Positions 1 to 7,992 of a stretch of DNA of 11,282 bases are shown one piece after another. The translations under genes and the position numbers were made by a program. Source of the DNA: an uncultured Xanthobacteraceae bacterium (GTDB lineage Bacteria > Pseudomonadota > Alphaproteobacteria > Rhizobiales > Xanthobacteraceae); the NCBI GenBank assembly GCA_955652195.1, contig CATPBC010000310.1, positions 1 through 11,282 of the forward strand. Reading direction: 5' to 3'. The notes beneath the pieces were generated by a model. It was not told the DNA's origin and did not search any database. It saw only the letters and a list, made by a program, of their open reading frames with translations. Position 1 is the first letter of the stretch. Each line of letters begins with the position of its first letter.

Positions 1-639
1 ATCATAGACGATCCGGCCTTTATCCAGGATCACGGTACGGGGCGAGAACGTCAATGCGACGCGGCTGTTCTGCTCAACGAGGATGATCGAAAGCCCGCTC
101 TGCGTCTGCAGCTTGGTGAGCACCGCGGTCAATGTCTCTACCAGGATTGGCGCTAATCCTTCGGTGGGCTCATCCATGAGCAGGATCGTCGGATTGGTCA
201 ACAGCGCGCGTGCGATCGACAACATTTGCTGCTCGCCGCCCGAAAGTTGATTGCCGGCATTGTCCAGCCGCTCTTGCAATCTCGGAAATAATTCAAAAAC
301 GCGCGGAAGGGTCCAAAGCCCGGGTCGTGCGGCAACATCGAGATTCTCTCGTACCGTGAGCGACGGAAAAATCTCGCGCTCCTGCGGCACGAAACCGATA
401 CCGGCGAGAGCCCGGCGATAAGACGGAAGGCGAGTGAGGCTTTTTCCATTGAGGACGATTTCACCCGCGTGCAGCACGGTCTGTCCCATTACCGTGGCCA
501 ACAGCGTGCTTTTGCCGACGCCGTTGCGTCCGATCACGCTGATGCACTCGCCCGGCGCGAGCGTCAGATCGATGTCCTCGATCACCACCGTTTCGCCGTA
601 ACCGGCGGAAACCTGCCGTAGTTCGAGCGCGCTAGCCAC
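1..639 (-). CDS. livF: LivF-type ABC transporter ATPase (3' end missing)
   Basis: This is the second ATPase of a branched-chain amino-acid-type (HAAT) ABC importer; it drives uptake at the cytoplasmic face together with LivG. The frame gives 213 residues before the window edge, so roughly the last 20 of the usual ~235 are missing. Visible motifs are Walker A GRNGVGKST (37-45), Q-loop Q86, signature LSGGEQQ (132-138), Walker B ILLMDEP (152-158) and LVEQN (188-191 region). The last has Gln in place of the switch His, which is normal for LivF. I chose the GTG at 637-639, which overlaps the livG stop by 8 bases; an in-frame TTG at 652-654 is a weaker alternative. It is the last visible gene of the operon. 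The family is clear; the substrate is not predictable. Confidence 0.95.
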   Translation of the reverse strand, partial: MASALELRQVSAGYGETVVIEDIDLTLAPGECISVIGRNGVGKSTLLATVMGQTVLHAGEIVLNGKSLTRLPSYRRALAGIGFVPQEREIFPSLTVRENLDVAARPGLWTLPRVFELFPRLQERLDNAGNQLSGGEQQMLSIARALLTNPTILLMDEPTEGLAPILVETLTAVLTKLQTQSGLSIILVEQNSRVALTFSPRTVILDKGRIVYD

Positions 640-1387
640 GGCTGGCCTGACCAAGATAGACGGCGCGCACCTGCGGGTTGGCCTCGATTTCTCGCGGCGT
701 GCCTTCCGCGAACAGTGCGCCGCCTACCATTACGGTGACACGCTTGGCAAAACGAAAGACCACGTCCATGTCGTGTTCGATGATCAATATGGCGATATGC
801 TCCGGCAAGCGCTCGATCGCGTCGAGAATGATGTGGCTCTCGGTGCTGGGCACGCCGGCAGCAGGCTCGTCAAGCAGCAGCACTTCGGGCTTAAGCCCGA
901 TTGCGATCGCGATCTCGACCAGCCGCTGGCGGCCGTAGGGTAACTCGGATACGCGATGCGCAGCATTGGAAGCGAGCTTCAGCACGTCCAACAAGTGCAT
1001 CGCTTCGTCGATGACATCCGTCCGCCTGCCGACTGGATAAAACATCGATGGCGCCGCGCCTACGCGCTCCGCGATTGAGATGCAGACATTTTCCAGAACC
1101 GAGAGTCCGCGGAACAACCGGTTGATCTGAAACGTACGGGCAATGCCGAGCTTGACCCGCTCCGCCTGCGTCTTGTCCGTAACGTCATTCCCTTTCAGGA
1201 GAACGCGTCCACGCGATGCCGGCAGTGCGCCGGAAAGCAGATTGATAAAGGTCGTCTTGCCGGCCCCATTTGGGCCGATCAGCGCATGGCGCGCACCGGC
1301 AGCCAACTTAAAGTCGATCTCTTGCACTGCCACGAGCGCGCCGAAATGGCGGCGCAGCGCGCGGGTCTCAAGTCGGATCTCGGTCAT
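632..1387 (-). CDS. livG: LivG-type ABC transporter ATPase
   Basis: This is the first ATPase of the HAAT importer, 251 residues, the usual LivG length. Motifs are Walker A GPNGAGKTT (38-46), a LivG-style signature LPYGRQR (149-155) instead of LSGGQ, Walker B VLLLDEP (169-175) and switch His205 in IIEHDM. The text after Walker B reads AAGVPSTE where AAGLNP is more usual, a small drift with no obvious loss of function. The frame stays open upstream to about 1837, but that part only mirrors livM. The ATG at 1385-1387 fits because it overlaps the livM stop in an ATGA junction and the protein then begins directly with the ATPase fold (MTEIRLETRALRRHFGALVA). Confidence 0.96.
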   Translation of the reverse strand: MTEIRLETRALRRHFGALVAVQEIDFKLAAGARHALIGPNGAGKTTFINLLSGALPASRGRVLLKGNDVTDKTQAERVKLGIARTFQINRLFRGLSVLENVCISIAERVGAAPSMFYPVGRRTDVIDEAMHLLDVLKLASNAAHRVSELPYGRQRLVEIAIAIGLKPEVLLLDEPAAGVPSTESHIILDAIERLPEHIAILIIEHDMDVVFRFAKRVTVMVGGALFAEGTPREIEANPQVRAVYLGQASRG

Positions 1388-2424
1388 GTGGCCGCACGGC
1401 GGACGAAATAGCGCTGCCATAGGACTTCGCCCAGTCCCAATAATCCATTGCGCGCGTACAGGGCCACAATTACCAGGAGCAGTCCGAGCCCAAGCTGCCA
1501 GGCGGTCGGATAGATTCGCGCCAGGAAATGCTCGAGCGCCAAATAGGCCGCGGCGCCGACGAATGCGCCATACAGACGACCATAGCCGCCGAGTATCAAG
1601 ATTATGAGCACGGTCGCGGCGCGATCGAGATCGAGCGCGCTCAGATTGACATAAGCATTCGTCTGCGCCCACAGGCCGCCGGCGACTCCAGCGATCGCTC
1701 CTGAAATCGTGTAGCAGATGATCAACCGCCGCCGTACCGGCGCGCCGACGGCATGCATGCGCAGCGGATTTTCGCGAATGCCGGTCAGGCTCTGGCCGAA
1801 CGGCGAATAAACCAGTGTGCGGATGAAGATAAAACAAACCAACAGGATCGCCAGCGTGTACAAATATTGGGTGTCGGCATAGAGCGGATTGAATTCGAAG
1901 AATCCAAACAGTGGCGCGATGTCGAGACTCGGCAGACCATCGAAGCCGCCGGTATAGTCGTGCGCCATGTTCGCGGCTTCCTGCAGCAGAGCCATGGTGC
2001 AGAGCGTGAGCATCAGTAACGTGAGGCCCTGCGTGCGCAGCAGCACGACCCCCGAGGCAAAACCAATCACCGCCGCGGCAAGGGCCGCCAGCGCCAGGCT
2101 TGTGATCGGCTCGGTCCAGATACCGTGAAAAGCCAAAAGCCCGACGGTGTAGGCTCCGGCGCCAAAGAACGCCGCATGGCCGAGCGTGATGATGCCGGCA
2201 TAGCCGAGCGCGAGATCAAGCGAAAGCGCGAACAGAATGGTAACCAGGAGCGCGGTGGCGAAGCCAAGATAGTCGGGAAAAATGAAATAGAAGGCGACTG
2301 CTGCCAGCCAAGGCAAGGCTTCCCACCAGCGCAGATGATGTCGCCACATCAAGACGCGCGCCGCGGGCTGATCCAAGCCTGGAGTGGCGGCCACTGGCGG
2401 AAGGGGAACGGCCTCGGTGCTCAC
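1384..2424 (-). CDS. livM: LivM-type ABC permease
   Basis: This is an inner-membrane permease of the HAAT importer, 346 residues and strongly hydrophobic, pairing with LivH to form the channel. A soluble N-terminal stretch of about 35 residues is followed by many membrane segments. The LivM-typical text LGYAGIITLGHAAFFGAGAY lies near 73-92, and the ATPase-contact loop YSPFGQSLTGIRENPLRMHA near 206-225. I chose the GTG at 2422-2424 rather than an ATG at 2460: it is preceded by a strong Shine-Dalgarno, GGGAGGAAAG, five bases upstream, and it overlaps the livH stop in a GTGA junction. The longer version would add 12 residues read from livH sequence. It overlaps livG by 4 bases at the other end. 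Confidence 0.95.
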   Translation of the reverse strand: MSTEAVPLPPVAATPGLDQPAARVLMWRHHLRWWEALPWLAAVAFYFIFPDYLGFATALLVTILFALSLDLALGYAGIITLGHAAFFGAGAYTVGLLAFHGIWTEPITSLALAALAAAVIGFASGVVLLRTQGLTLLMLTLCTMALLQEAANMAHDYTGGFDGLPSLDIAPLFGFFEFNPLYADTQYLYTLAILLVCFIFIRTLVYSPFGQSLTGIRENPLRMHAVGAPVRRRLIICYTISGAIAGVAGGLWAQTNAYVNLSALDLDRAATVLIILILGGYGRLYGAFVGAAAYLALEHFLARIYPTAWQLGLGLLLVIVALYARNGLLGLGEVLWQRYFVRRAAT

Positions 2425-3296
2425 GTTGCTTTCCTCCCAAAGAGCCCTTGCGGCCGCCATAGCAGGAGCAGGATCGTGAGCACGTAAATGAAAATGGTGC
2501 CGCCCTTTGGCAAATAAAGCTTGAGCACAAAGTCGAGCGCGCCAAGAAGCAGCGATGCATAGTAAACGCCGACGACGCTGCCGAGTCCGCCTACCGACAC
2601 CGCAATCAGAAAATAGACGAGATATTTGAGCGCATATTGCGGATCGAGCCCGAGAAACTCGGCGCCAAGTCCACCGCCGAGACCAGCCATGCCGCTGCCA
2701 AACGCGAAGGTGATCGTGAACAACCGGTCGACATTGATGCCAAGCGACTCCGCCATTCTGCGGTTGTCGACGGTAGCGCGGATCTGCGCGCCGATGCGGG
2801 TACGCTCGAACGCAAGCCAGATCCCGGCAACGACGAAGAATCCGACCACGATCAGGAAAACACTGTAGGTACGATATTGCGTGAAGCCAAGGTTGATCTG
2901 GCCACCGAGTTCGGGAGGCAATTGCAGTGGCTGGCTTTGTGGACCGACGACGATCGTAAGCGCGGCCATGAAAATAAAAATCAGACCGATCGTCAGCAGC
3001 ACCTGATCGAGCTCGCCGGCACGGTAGAGCCGGCGATAGAGAAATTGCTCAAGCACTACGCTTAGAGCCGCGGTAGCGGCAAAGCCGAGTGCGAGCGCAA
3101 CTGTAAAACCGAAATGCGCGCGATTCATCGCCAGCACGATGATGTAACCGCCGAACATGGCGAACGCCCCATGGGCGAGGTTGATAAACCCCATCAGGCC
3201 CATCGTGACGGACAGCCCAACCGAGACGATAAACAGCACGGTGCCGGCGGCAATACCGCCCAACAAAATGCTGGCGACATCGATCCCTGCGATCAC
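2421..3296 (-). CDS. livH: LivH-type ABC permease
   Basis: This is the second inner-membrane permease of the HAAT importer, 291 residues, the usual LivH size. LivH hallmarks are VSVGLSVTMGLMGFINLAHG near 24-43 and the ATPase-contact loop ERTRIGAQIRATVDNRRMAE near 164-183, followed by ESLGINVDRLF. It starts at a GTG (3294-3296) with AGGA six bases upstream. It follows the binding-protein gene after a 90-base gap that holds a hairpin, and it overlaps livM by 4 bases, so it is the first of four tightly coupled genes. Confidence 0.95.
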   Translation of the reverse strand: MIAGIDVASILLGGIAAGTVLFIVSVGLSVTMGLMGFINLAHGAFAMFGGYIIVLAMNRAHFGFTVALALGFAATAALSVVLEQFLYRRLYRAGELDQVLLTIGLIFIFMAALTIVVGPQSQPLQLPPELGGQINLGFTQYRTYSVFLIVVGFFVVAGIWLAFERTRIGAQIRATVDNRRMAESLGINVDRLFTITFAFGSGMAGLGGGLGAEFLGLDPQYALKYLVYFLIAVSVGGLGSVVGVYYASLLLGALDFVLKLYLPKGGTIFIYVLTILLLLWRPQGLFGRKAT

Positions 3297-3325
3297 GAAA
3301 GGTCCTGCTGGCCGGCAAATGTTAC

Positions 3326-3357
3326 GAGGCCGCCCCGTGCGTCGGCGGAGCGGCCTC
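3326..3357 (-). promoter_or_regulatory. GC-rich hairpin between binding-protein gene and livH
   Basis: GAGGCCGC at 3326-3333 is the exact complement of GCGGCCTC at 3350-3357, giving an 8-bp stem with a 16-base loop in the transcript. It lies 30 bases after the binding-protein stop codon and about 30 before the livH start. No U-tract follows on the minus strand, so it is not a classic terminator. In many ABC operons such a hairpin protects the upstream binding-protein message or attenuates readthrough, so the binding protein is made in excess of the permeases. That role is inferred here. Confidence 0.55.
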
Positions 3358-3386
3358 CATCGTGAAAAGCTCTCGACCGGTTTGCA

Positions 3387-4592
3387 TCATTTCTTAGGAG
3401 CGCACGGACCAATGGCCTGCGCTTTGCACTCGTCCTTTACGCGATCGATTTGACCGATCACCTTCTGATGAAGCTTGCCGTCGGGGCCCTTCACCACCTC
3501 GGCAAGATATTCGTTCATCACGATGTCGCGGGTTTCCGGATCGATCGTGATCGGTCCTTGCGGACTGTCGAATTTCCATCCGAGCAGCGATTTCACGGCG
3601 GCGTCGCCATCCATCTTGCCTTTGGTGGCCTGTACAGCGTGAACGATCGCGGCCATCCCGTCATAGGCGCCGACCGCGGTGAAATCAGGCGTCGAGTCGG
3701 CGCCGTAGTCTTTTCTCCAGGCGGCAACGAACCGTTTGTTTTGCGGATTATCGAGATCGGCATTGTAGTGGTGCATGGTGATCAGGCCGATCGCGGCGTC
3801 ACCCATGGCCTGCAGCTTGATATCCTGGGTGATGTCGCCCGGTCCGATCAGCTTGATGCCAGCGGCGCGCATGCCGAGCGCGCCATAGGTCTTGGCCACC
3901 GCAACGGCGTGATCGCCCGCCGGGACAAATACGAAAAGCACGTCCGGCTTCTCGTCTTTGGCGCGCTGAAAGAACGGCGTGAAGTCCGGAACCGCGCCGG
4001 GCCCGCCCGCCGGAATGGCGTCGATTACCTTACCGCCATTGGCTTCGAAGCCGGCTTTGAAGGCATCCAGGCTGTCCTTACCGGGAGGAAAATCGGAATA
4101 GGCGACGACTGCGGTTTTCGCATGCAGCGTCTTGGCCGAAGCGACGCCCAAGGCGTAGCCGGCATGCCACATGCTAAACGACGTGCGCACAAAGTCCGGC
4201 GCGAGATTGGTGATGAATGCGGTGCCCGCATTCATGATCACCGCGAGTTTTTTGCCAGCGGTAATGAGTGGGGCAGACGCAATGGCGTCGGGAGAATAGA
4301 CCCAGCCGGCAAGGGCATCGACCTTGTCCTGCGTCAGCAGCTCCTGGACCGCGACCTTGGCCTCGGCGCCGCTTGGCGCTTTGGAGTCACGCTTGATGAG
4401 CGTGATGGTGTACGGTTTTACCTGATCGGCATTCAGCTTGAGATAAAGCTCCATGCCGCGATCCATTTGGCGGGCGAATTCGGCGCCGATGCCGGTATAA
4501 GGCAGCACCACGCCGACCTTAATTTCCTGCGCTAACGCCGCGCTGCCGGAAATGCTCAGGGCGGCGACCGCCGCGATTAATCGTTTGGACAT
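3387..4592 (-). CDS. HAAT-family ABC transporter substrate-binding protein
   Basis: This is the periplasmic binding protein (Peripla_BP_6 / Leu-Ile-Val-binding type) that feeds the LivHMGF importer encoded downstream. It has 401 residues. The signal peptide MSKRLIAAVAALSISGSAALA has a probable cut after residue 21, and the mature protein begins QEIKVGVVLPYTGIGAEFAR, the classic opening of this family. Other family-like text includes KPDVLFVFVPAGDHAVAVAK and DFTAVGAYDGMAAIVHA. The frame is open to about 4874, but the ATG at 4590-4592 is right: GGGAGGAG lies three bases upstream and the signal peptide starts exactly there. These proteins bind amino acids, amides, urea or aromatic acids; the ligand cannot be read from sequence alone, so no symbol is given. 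Confidence 0.95.
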   Translation of the reverse strand: MSKRLIAAVAALSISGSAALAQEIKVGVVLPYTGIGAEFARQMDRGMELYLKLNADQVKPYTITLIKRDSKAPSGAEAKVAVQELLTQDKVDALAGWVYSPDAIASAPLITAGKKLAVIMNAGTAFITNLAPDFVRTSFSMWHAGYALGVASAKTLHAKTAVVAYSDFPPGKDSLDAFKAGFEANGGKVIDAIPAGGPGAVPDFTPFFQRAKDEKPDVLFVFVPAGDHAVAVAKTYGALGMRAAGIKLIGPGDITQDIKLQAMGDAAIGLITMHHYNADLDNPQNKRFVAAWRKDYGADSTPDFTAVGAYDGMAAIVHAVQATKGKMDGDAAVKSLLGWKFDSPQGPITIDPETRDIVMNEYLAEVVKGPDGKLHQKVIGQIDRVKDECKAQAIGPCAPKK

Positions 4593-4812
4593 TGACTCCT
4601 CCCAGGAACGCCGATTTCGGCGATATCCGACGCCATTCTTATCGTCTGCAACACTAGGGTGAAAGCCCGGAAAGGCGCAAGCGAACGGGTCAGCGGCAAG
4701 TTGGTGGGTATCGGCGATATTCCGGTGTGAGCATTGATCAACAATTAGATTGAACGTCACACCGTTGCGCTGTCGAAAGATGACTGTGACACCCCACCGT
4801 GGTTCGCCGCCT
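4593..4812 (-). promoter_or_regulatory. Control region upstream of the liv-type operon
   Basis: No gene lies in these 220 bases between the Bug-type gene and the binding-protein gene. GGTGTGA at 4724-4730 and TCACACC at 4757-4763 form a perfect inverted repeat around the palindrome TTGATCAA (4734-4741). TCGGCGATAT occurs twice as a direct repeat, at 4617-4626 and 4711-4720. These are candidate operator sites for a regulator of the transporter operon. I see no convincing -35/-10 pair on the minus strand and no terminator after the Bug-type gene, so a separate promoter is inferred from the gap and the repeats. Confidence 0.4.
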
Positions 4813-5793
4813 TTACTCGACCTTGATATTGGCTTCTTTGATGATCGGTGCCCACAGTGCCGCATCGGCGACATTCATCGCCGCAAGCTCCTGCGGCGTT
4901 GAAGCTCGTGGCAACACGCCGAGCAGCTTGAATTTCTCCTTGATCGCCGGGTTGCTCAGCACCGCGGCCATATCGGCGTTGATCTTGGCGACGATGTTAG
5001 CAGGCGTTTTCGCCGGCACGTAGATCGCATACCAAGAGGAAACGTCGTAACCGGGCACGCCGGCCTCGGCGGCGGTCGGTAATTCAGATTCGTCCGGAAA
5101 GCGCTTGGCGCTGGTGACGGCAAGGCCGCGGACCTGCTTCGACCTGACCGGTTCCAAAAGCGACCCGGTGGTGTTGAACATCAGGTCGAGCCGGCCGGCA
5201 ATGAAATCGCTCATTAGTCCCTGAGTGACGCCACGATACGGCACGTGCGTTATTTCGATGCCGGCCCGGTGCTTGAACAATTCGCCGGCGAGATGCGGGA
5301 CCGTGCCGATGCCAGGCGACGCCCAACTCAACGTGCCGGGATTGGCCTTGGCGTGAGCAATGAATTCCTCAAGCGTGTGGAAAGGCGAAGAGTTTGGCAC
5401 GACGATGATGTTGGGATAGGTGCCGACGAGGGACACTGCCGCGAAATCGGCTGCGGGGTCGAAGGTCAGCGTGGAAAACAGCAAGGGCTGGACCAAGGGC
5501 GATCCCGGGGCGAGCAACATCGCGTAGCCGTCGGCGGGCGCGTGTGCGACGGTGTCGAGCGCGATCCTCGCCCCGGCTCCAGGCCTGTTCTCCACGACGA
5601 CCTGCTGATGCCAGATCTCTGACAAGCCATTGGCGACGATGCGCGTCGCTAAATCCGCTCCGCCACCCGGAGGAAAGCCGACAAATAGCCGCACGACGCG
5701 GGAAGGATAGTTATCCGCAAGCGCCGATCGGCCAAAAGGCGCAAGCGCGGCAGCGGTCGCCAGTTGCAACGTTCTGCGACGCGAAAGTCTCAT
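4813..5793 (-). CDS. Bug/TctC-family tripartite tricarboxylate transporter binding protein
   Basis: This is a periplasmic solute-binding protein of 326 residues, the usual size for the Bug/TctC family that captures carboxylates and related small acids. Residues 1-26 form a signal peptide with a twin-arginine-like SRRRTLQL and a probable cut after ALA. The mature part has the family hallmarks YPSRVVRLFVGFPPGGGADL, VVENRPGAGARIALDTVA and LSWASPGIGTVPHLAGELF. It starts at ATG 5791-5793 with GGAG nine bases upstream. The TctA and TctB membrane partners are absent from the visible region, which is common for Bug proteins. It lies 220 bases ahead of the ABC importer on the same strand, so it may be co-regulated with it, but no direct partnership can be shown. 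Confidence 0.92.
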   Translation of the reverse strand: MRLSRRRTLQLATAAALAPFGRSALADNYPSRVVRLFVGFPPGGGADLATRIVANGLSEIWHQQVVVENRPGAGARIALDTVAHAPADGYAMLLAPGSPLVQPLLFSTLTFDPAADFAAVSLVGTYPNIIVVPNSSPFHTLEEFIAHAKANPGTLSWASPGIGTVPHLAGELFKHRAGIEITHVPYRGVTQGLMSDFIAGRLDLMFNTTGSLLEPVRSKQVRGLAVTSAKRFPDESELPTAAEAGVPGYDVSSWYAIYVPAKTPANIVAKINADMAAVLSNPAIKEKFKLLGVLPRASTPQELAAMNVADAALWAPIIKEANIKVE

Positions 5794-5890
5794 GATGACT
5801 TGCTCCAGTCACGAAAAAGATGCGGCCTGATCTACGTTCACGACCGGCTTAATTTGCGCAAGTGAAAATTTTTGAGATTTTCAGAAGGAA
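5794..5890. other. Intergenic spacer between backbone and first att repeat
   Basis: There is no gene here. GAAAAT at 5864-5869 and ATTTTC at 5877-5882 can form a weak AT-rich stem just downstream of the tRNA 3' end as read on the minus strand. It could be what remains of the terminator of the tRNA that once stood here. Confidence 0.3.
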
Positions 5891-5937
5891 TTTGGTCGGA
5901 GCGGCGAGATTTGAACTCGCGACCCCCAGTCCCCCAG
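5891..5937 (-). repeat. Left att repeat: 3' part of a tRNA-Pro gene
   Basis: These 47 bases are identical to 8257-8303. Read on the minus strand, the 45 bases from 5937 to 5893 are the 3' part of a tRNA: anticodon loop CTGGGGG (anticodon GGG), 3' anticodon stem ACTGG, variable GGGTC, T-arm GCGAG-TTCAAAT-CTCGC, acceptor strand CGCTCCG, discriminator A and an encoded CCA. Beyond 5937 the expected CCAGT stem and D-arm are missing, so this is not a working tRNA. A block that runs from the anticodon loop to the 3' end is what tyrosine recombinases use as a crossover core, so I read it as an attachment-site scar. Confidence 0.8.
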
Positions 5938-6019
5938 GTGGAAGCTGCGCATAGATTTATCACGTAAGTCTGCAATTGAGGGCAGAACTGACATGGTGCG
6001 GTCCTGCCGCGAGGTCGCC

Positions 6020-6067
6020 TTTTGACCCAAAGCGGGCCTCGAGTTCGCGCCGGAGAATGTCCGCTTT
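6020..6067. repeat. Palindromic repeat remnant at the end of the methyltransferase gene
   Basis: AAAGCGG at 6030-6036 and CCGCTTT at 6061-6067 form an inverted repeat that reaches the methyltransferase stop codon. The text gaatgtccgcttt at 6055-6067 matches gaatgtctgcttt at 8119-8131 with one difference. It looks like a decayed member of the same short palindromic family that lies beyond the other end of the gene. Confidence 0.35.
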
Positions 6068-7844
6068 AAAGTTGATTACGGTCTGACGCTTTCTCGCCAG
6101 CTGCCTCTGAACATGCGACAGGCTTGTGCACCCAGAACTGGTACATGGCAGCAAATGTGCTAGGTGCTTGGGTTTCGAAGGCCTGCCAGCAATCGAGATT
6201 GGTCATAGCCGCTGGTTCAGGAAAGCGCGTCACAAAACGCTGGACCGTAAGTGCATCTAGCATGAAGCCGCCAAATTGCACGCCGGCCCCTGTTAGGAAC
6301 AACTTGATCTCGCGCAATGTGATGTGATGCTCCTGCACATGAAATATGAGATCGCGACATTCATTCATCGCAAAGAAGTCATTCCACTGGATCACCGATT
6401 TCAAAAACGATTCGCCATCGGCCGCCATCACTTCCTCACGACAATGCCTAATATCATGTGGAATCGGCCGATAGCCGCGATCGGCGATCAACCTGCGCGC
6501 TGCGACAATGCTCTGGCGGGCCAATTCGCTGTAGAGGCCAACCAGCATGACGCCGCCTGGACGTAACAGTGCCAGTAATGTCCGCCAGCCTTCCCAGGGA
6601 TCCGCAAGGTGGTGCAGAACGCCGGATGCTTCGACGTAATCGAACTCTCGTCCAATCGTGCCTAGTTTCGCAATGTCGGCCTGTCCAAATTCGACGTTGG
6701 TGACGTCGTAGCTTTGCGCCATGCGCTGGGCATAGCACAGGCTTGCAATACTCAGGTCAATGGCAAGAACGCGGGCGCGAGGCGTCTGTCGAGCGAATTC
6801 GACGGTGGACAGTCCCGTCCCGCAGCCGGCAAAGAGGGCATCAAATCCTTGCTCGGGCGGGCGGTCATTGAGAATTATGGATTGGCCCGGTGGCCCCGCC
6901 TTTACCCAGCGTGGGTACGGGCTTTCTTCATATTGTTGGCGAACCGCACGCGACACTTCGCTCTCGATACTTGTCAGAACTGGAATGCTTGATGCGATCC
7001 GACGTTCTTCGGCCGGTTCCTTGACCTGCTGGACAAGCAACGCGCTCACGCATGCATGCCAGGACCGGTCAAGCAGCGCCTCCGCCTTCGACAAAATGTG
7101 AAGTGGAAAATAGGCACCCATAATTGCGGGCCAGAAGTCAGGACAGGGATCTCCCATCGCTAAGGACCTTTCGAGCGATGCTTGTAAACGCTGCGCTTGG
7201 TCGGCTTCGACTTCGGTCATCGAGAAAACGTATTGATTAATGAAGCATTGTCGGGCCACGGTGCAGTAAAAGCCGAGCAGGCGTTCGTCACACCTATTGT
7301 CCACCGTGCTGGTCGTCAGCATGGCCAGACGGACGTTCGTCAAAAGCCGCTCGAGACCGACATCTGTGATCGGGCTACTCTCCAGCAAGCGGCACAAAAG
7401 TTGGTCGCGCGATAGAGCGATCGACAAATCGAGCAATTCGGTGGCGGGGAGCCGTGCAGGCCACGATGAATCGACTCGCGCAATAAAGCCATTCACGACC
7501 GCGTCAAGCTTTATCAGACTTATGCAGGCCCCAGCGAGCTCTCGCGGCCGATCCCAGGTTTCCGAGAGTGCGCGCGACATCAACTTGCGAATTCGACCAT
7601 CGTCTGCGGTGAACCGAGCCTCTCTGACGCATTGAGCAAACAGGATTTTGGTCTGCGCCGTCTCATGTATTGCAAGCGCCCGGCTGGCCGCCCCGATTGC
7701 CAACTTGAGATGGCCCGCCGCAAGGCAGGCTCTGGCCAGATCCTCGTATGCGCTGGGCAGATTGGGCTTGAGCGCGATCACGTGCTCAAAATGGTGAATG
7801 GCTTCGCTGGCTTTGCTCTGCGCCATCAGCGCAGCGCCGAGCAT
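6066..7844 (-). CDS. TPR-domain SAM-dependent methyltransferase (restarted or broken at the 5' end)
   Basis: The frame codes for 592 residues from the first usable ATG. Residues 1-60 hold TPR repeats (SEAIHHFEHVIALKPNLPSA, then another copy). A helical middle follows, then PYPRWVKAG at about 309-317. A class I methyltransferase domain begins with motif I ALFAGCGTG (336-344), the acidic AIDLS (Asp363), QADIAKL (Asp390) and VLHHLADPWEGW (409-420). It should transfer a methyl group from S-adenosylmethionine; the acceptor is unknown. This ATG has no Shine-Dalgarno and falls inside the first TPR helix. The same frame continues upstream to an amber codon and, beyond it, a typical start at 7958. The gene is therefore probably interrupted; only translation from 7844 or amber readthrough would give product. 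It is the only gene between the two att repeats. Confidence 0.8.
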   Translation of the reverse strand: MLGAALMAQSKASEAIHHFEHVIALKPNLPSAYEDLARACLAAGHLKLAIGAASRALAIHETAQTKILFAQCVREARFTADDGRIRKLMSRALSETWDRPRELAGACISLIKLDAVVNGFIARVDSSWPARLPATELLDLSIALSRDQLLCRLLESSPITDVGLERLLTNVRLAMLTTSTVDNRCDERLLGFYCTVARQCFINQYVFSMTEVEADQAQRLQASLERSLAMGDPCPDFWPAIMGAYFPLHILSKAEALLDRSWHACVSALLVQQVKEPAEERRIASSIPVLTSIESEVSRAVRQQYEESPYPRWVKAGPPGQSIILNDRPPEQGFDALFAGCGTGLSTVEFARQTPRARVLAIDLSIASLCYAQRMAQSYDVTNVEFGQADIAKLGTIGREFDYVEASGVLHHLADPWEGWRTLLALLRPGGVMLVGLYSELARQSIVAARRLIADRGYRPIPHDIRHCREEVMAADGESFLKSVIQWNDFFAMNECRDLIFHVQEHHITLREIKLFLTGAGVQFGGFMLDALTVQRFVTRFPEPAAMTNLDCWQAFETQAPSTFAAMYQFWVHKPVACSEAAGEKASDRNQL

Positions 7845-7958
7845 TCTGTGCGTTTCGGCGCGCGTATCAAGCGACTCGGCCGATGCTATATTCGCGGTCG
7901 AGCGAAACGGAGGCTCTGCGCCACGGGACCTCTAGGCTCGCCGTTGTTTGCGGTTCAT
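7845..7958 (-). pseudogene. Original 5' end of the methyltransferase gene, cut by an amber codon
   Basis: An ATG at 7956-7958 lies exactly 38 codons upstream of the ATG at 7844 in the same frame. It reads MNRKQRRA, then TAG (7932-7934), then RSRGAEPPF and on into the TPR helix AETHRMLGAAL. MNRKQRRA is, from memory, a common opening of Bradyrhizobium TPR proteins, and the amber codon is the only stop. One base change (for example CAG to TAG) would explain it. No ATG, GTG or TTG occurs in frame between the amber codon and 7844. A good promoter sits just upstream of this start. Confidence 0.75.
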
Positions 7959-7992
7959 GGCGCTTTATCAATGACTATTGCAGCCGCCGGCA

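Noticed and set aside
632..1837. A 401-codon reading of livG with an upstream start
   Set aside because: The extra 150 codons lie inside livM on the same strand in another frame, and read as Arg-rich shadow text; the ATG at 1387 starts the ATPase fold.
3450..4535. A 361-codon plus-strand open frame opposite the binding-protein gene
   Set aside because: It mirrors a well-supported gene in GC-rich DNA, has His/Arg/Gly-rich text without domains, and no ribosome-binding site.
3387..4874. A 495-codon reading of the binding protein
   Set aside because: The added N-terminus is low in family features and crosses the intergenic region; the ATG at 4592 has a strong Shine-Dalgarno and begins a signal peptide.
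5960..6154. A 64-codon minus-strand frame overlapping the end of the methyltransferase
   Set aside because: No ribosome-binding site and no recognisable domain; most of it overlaps the methyltransferase end or the repeat remnant.
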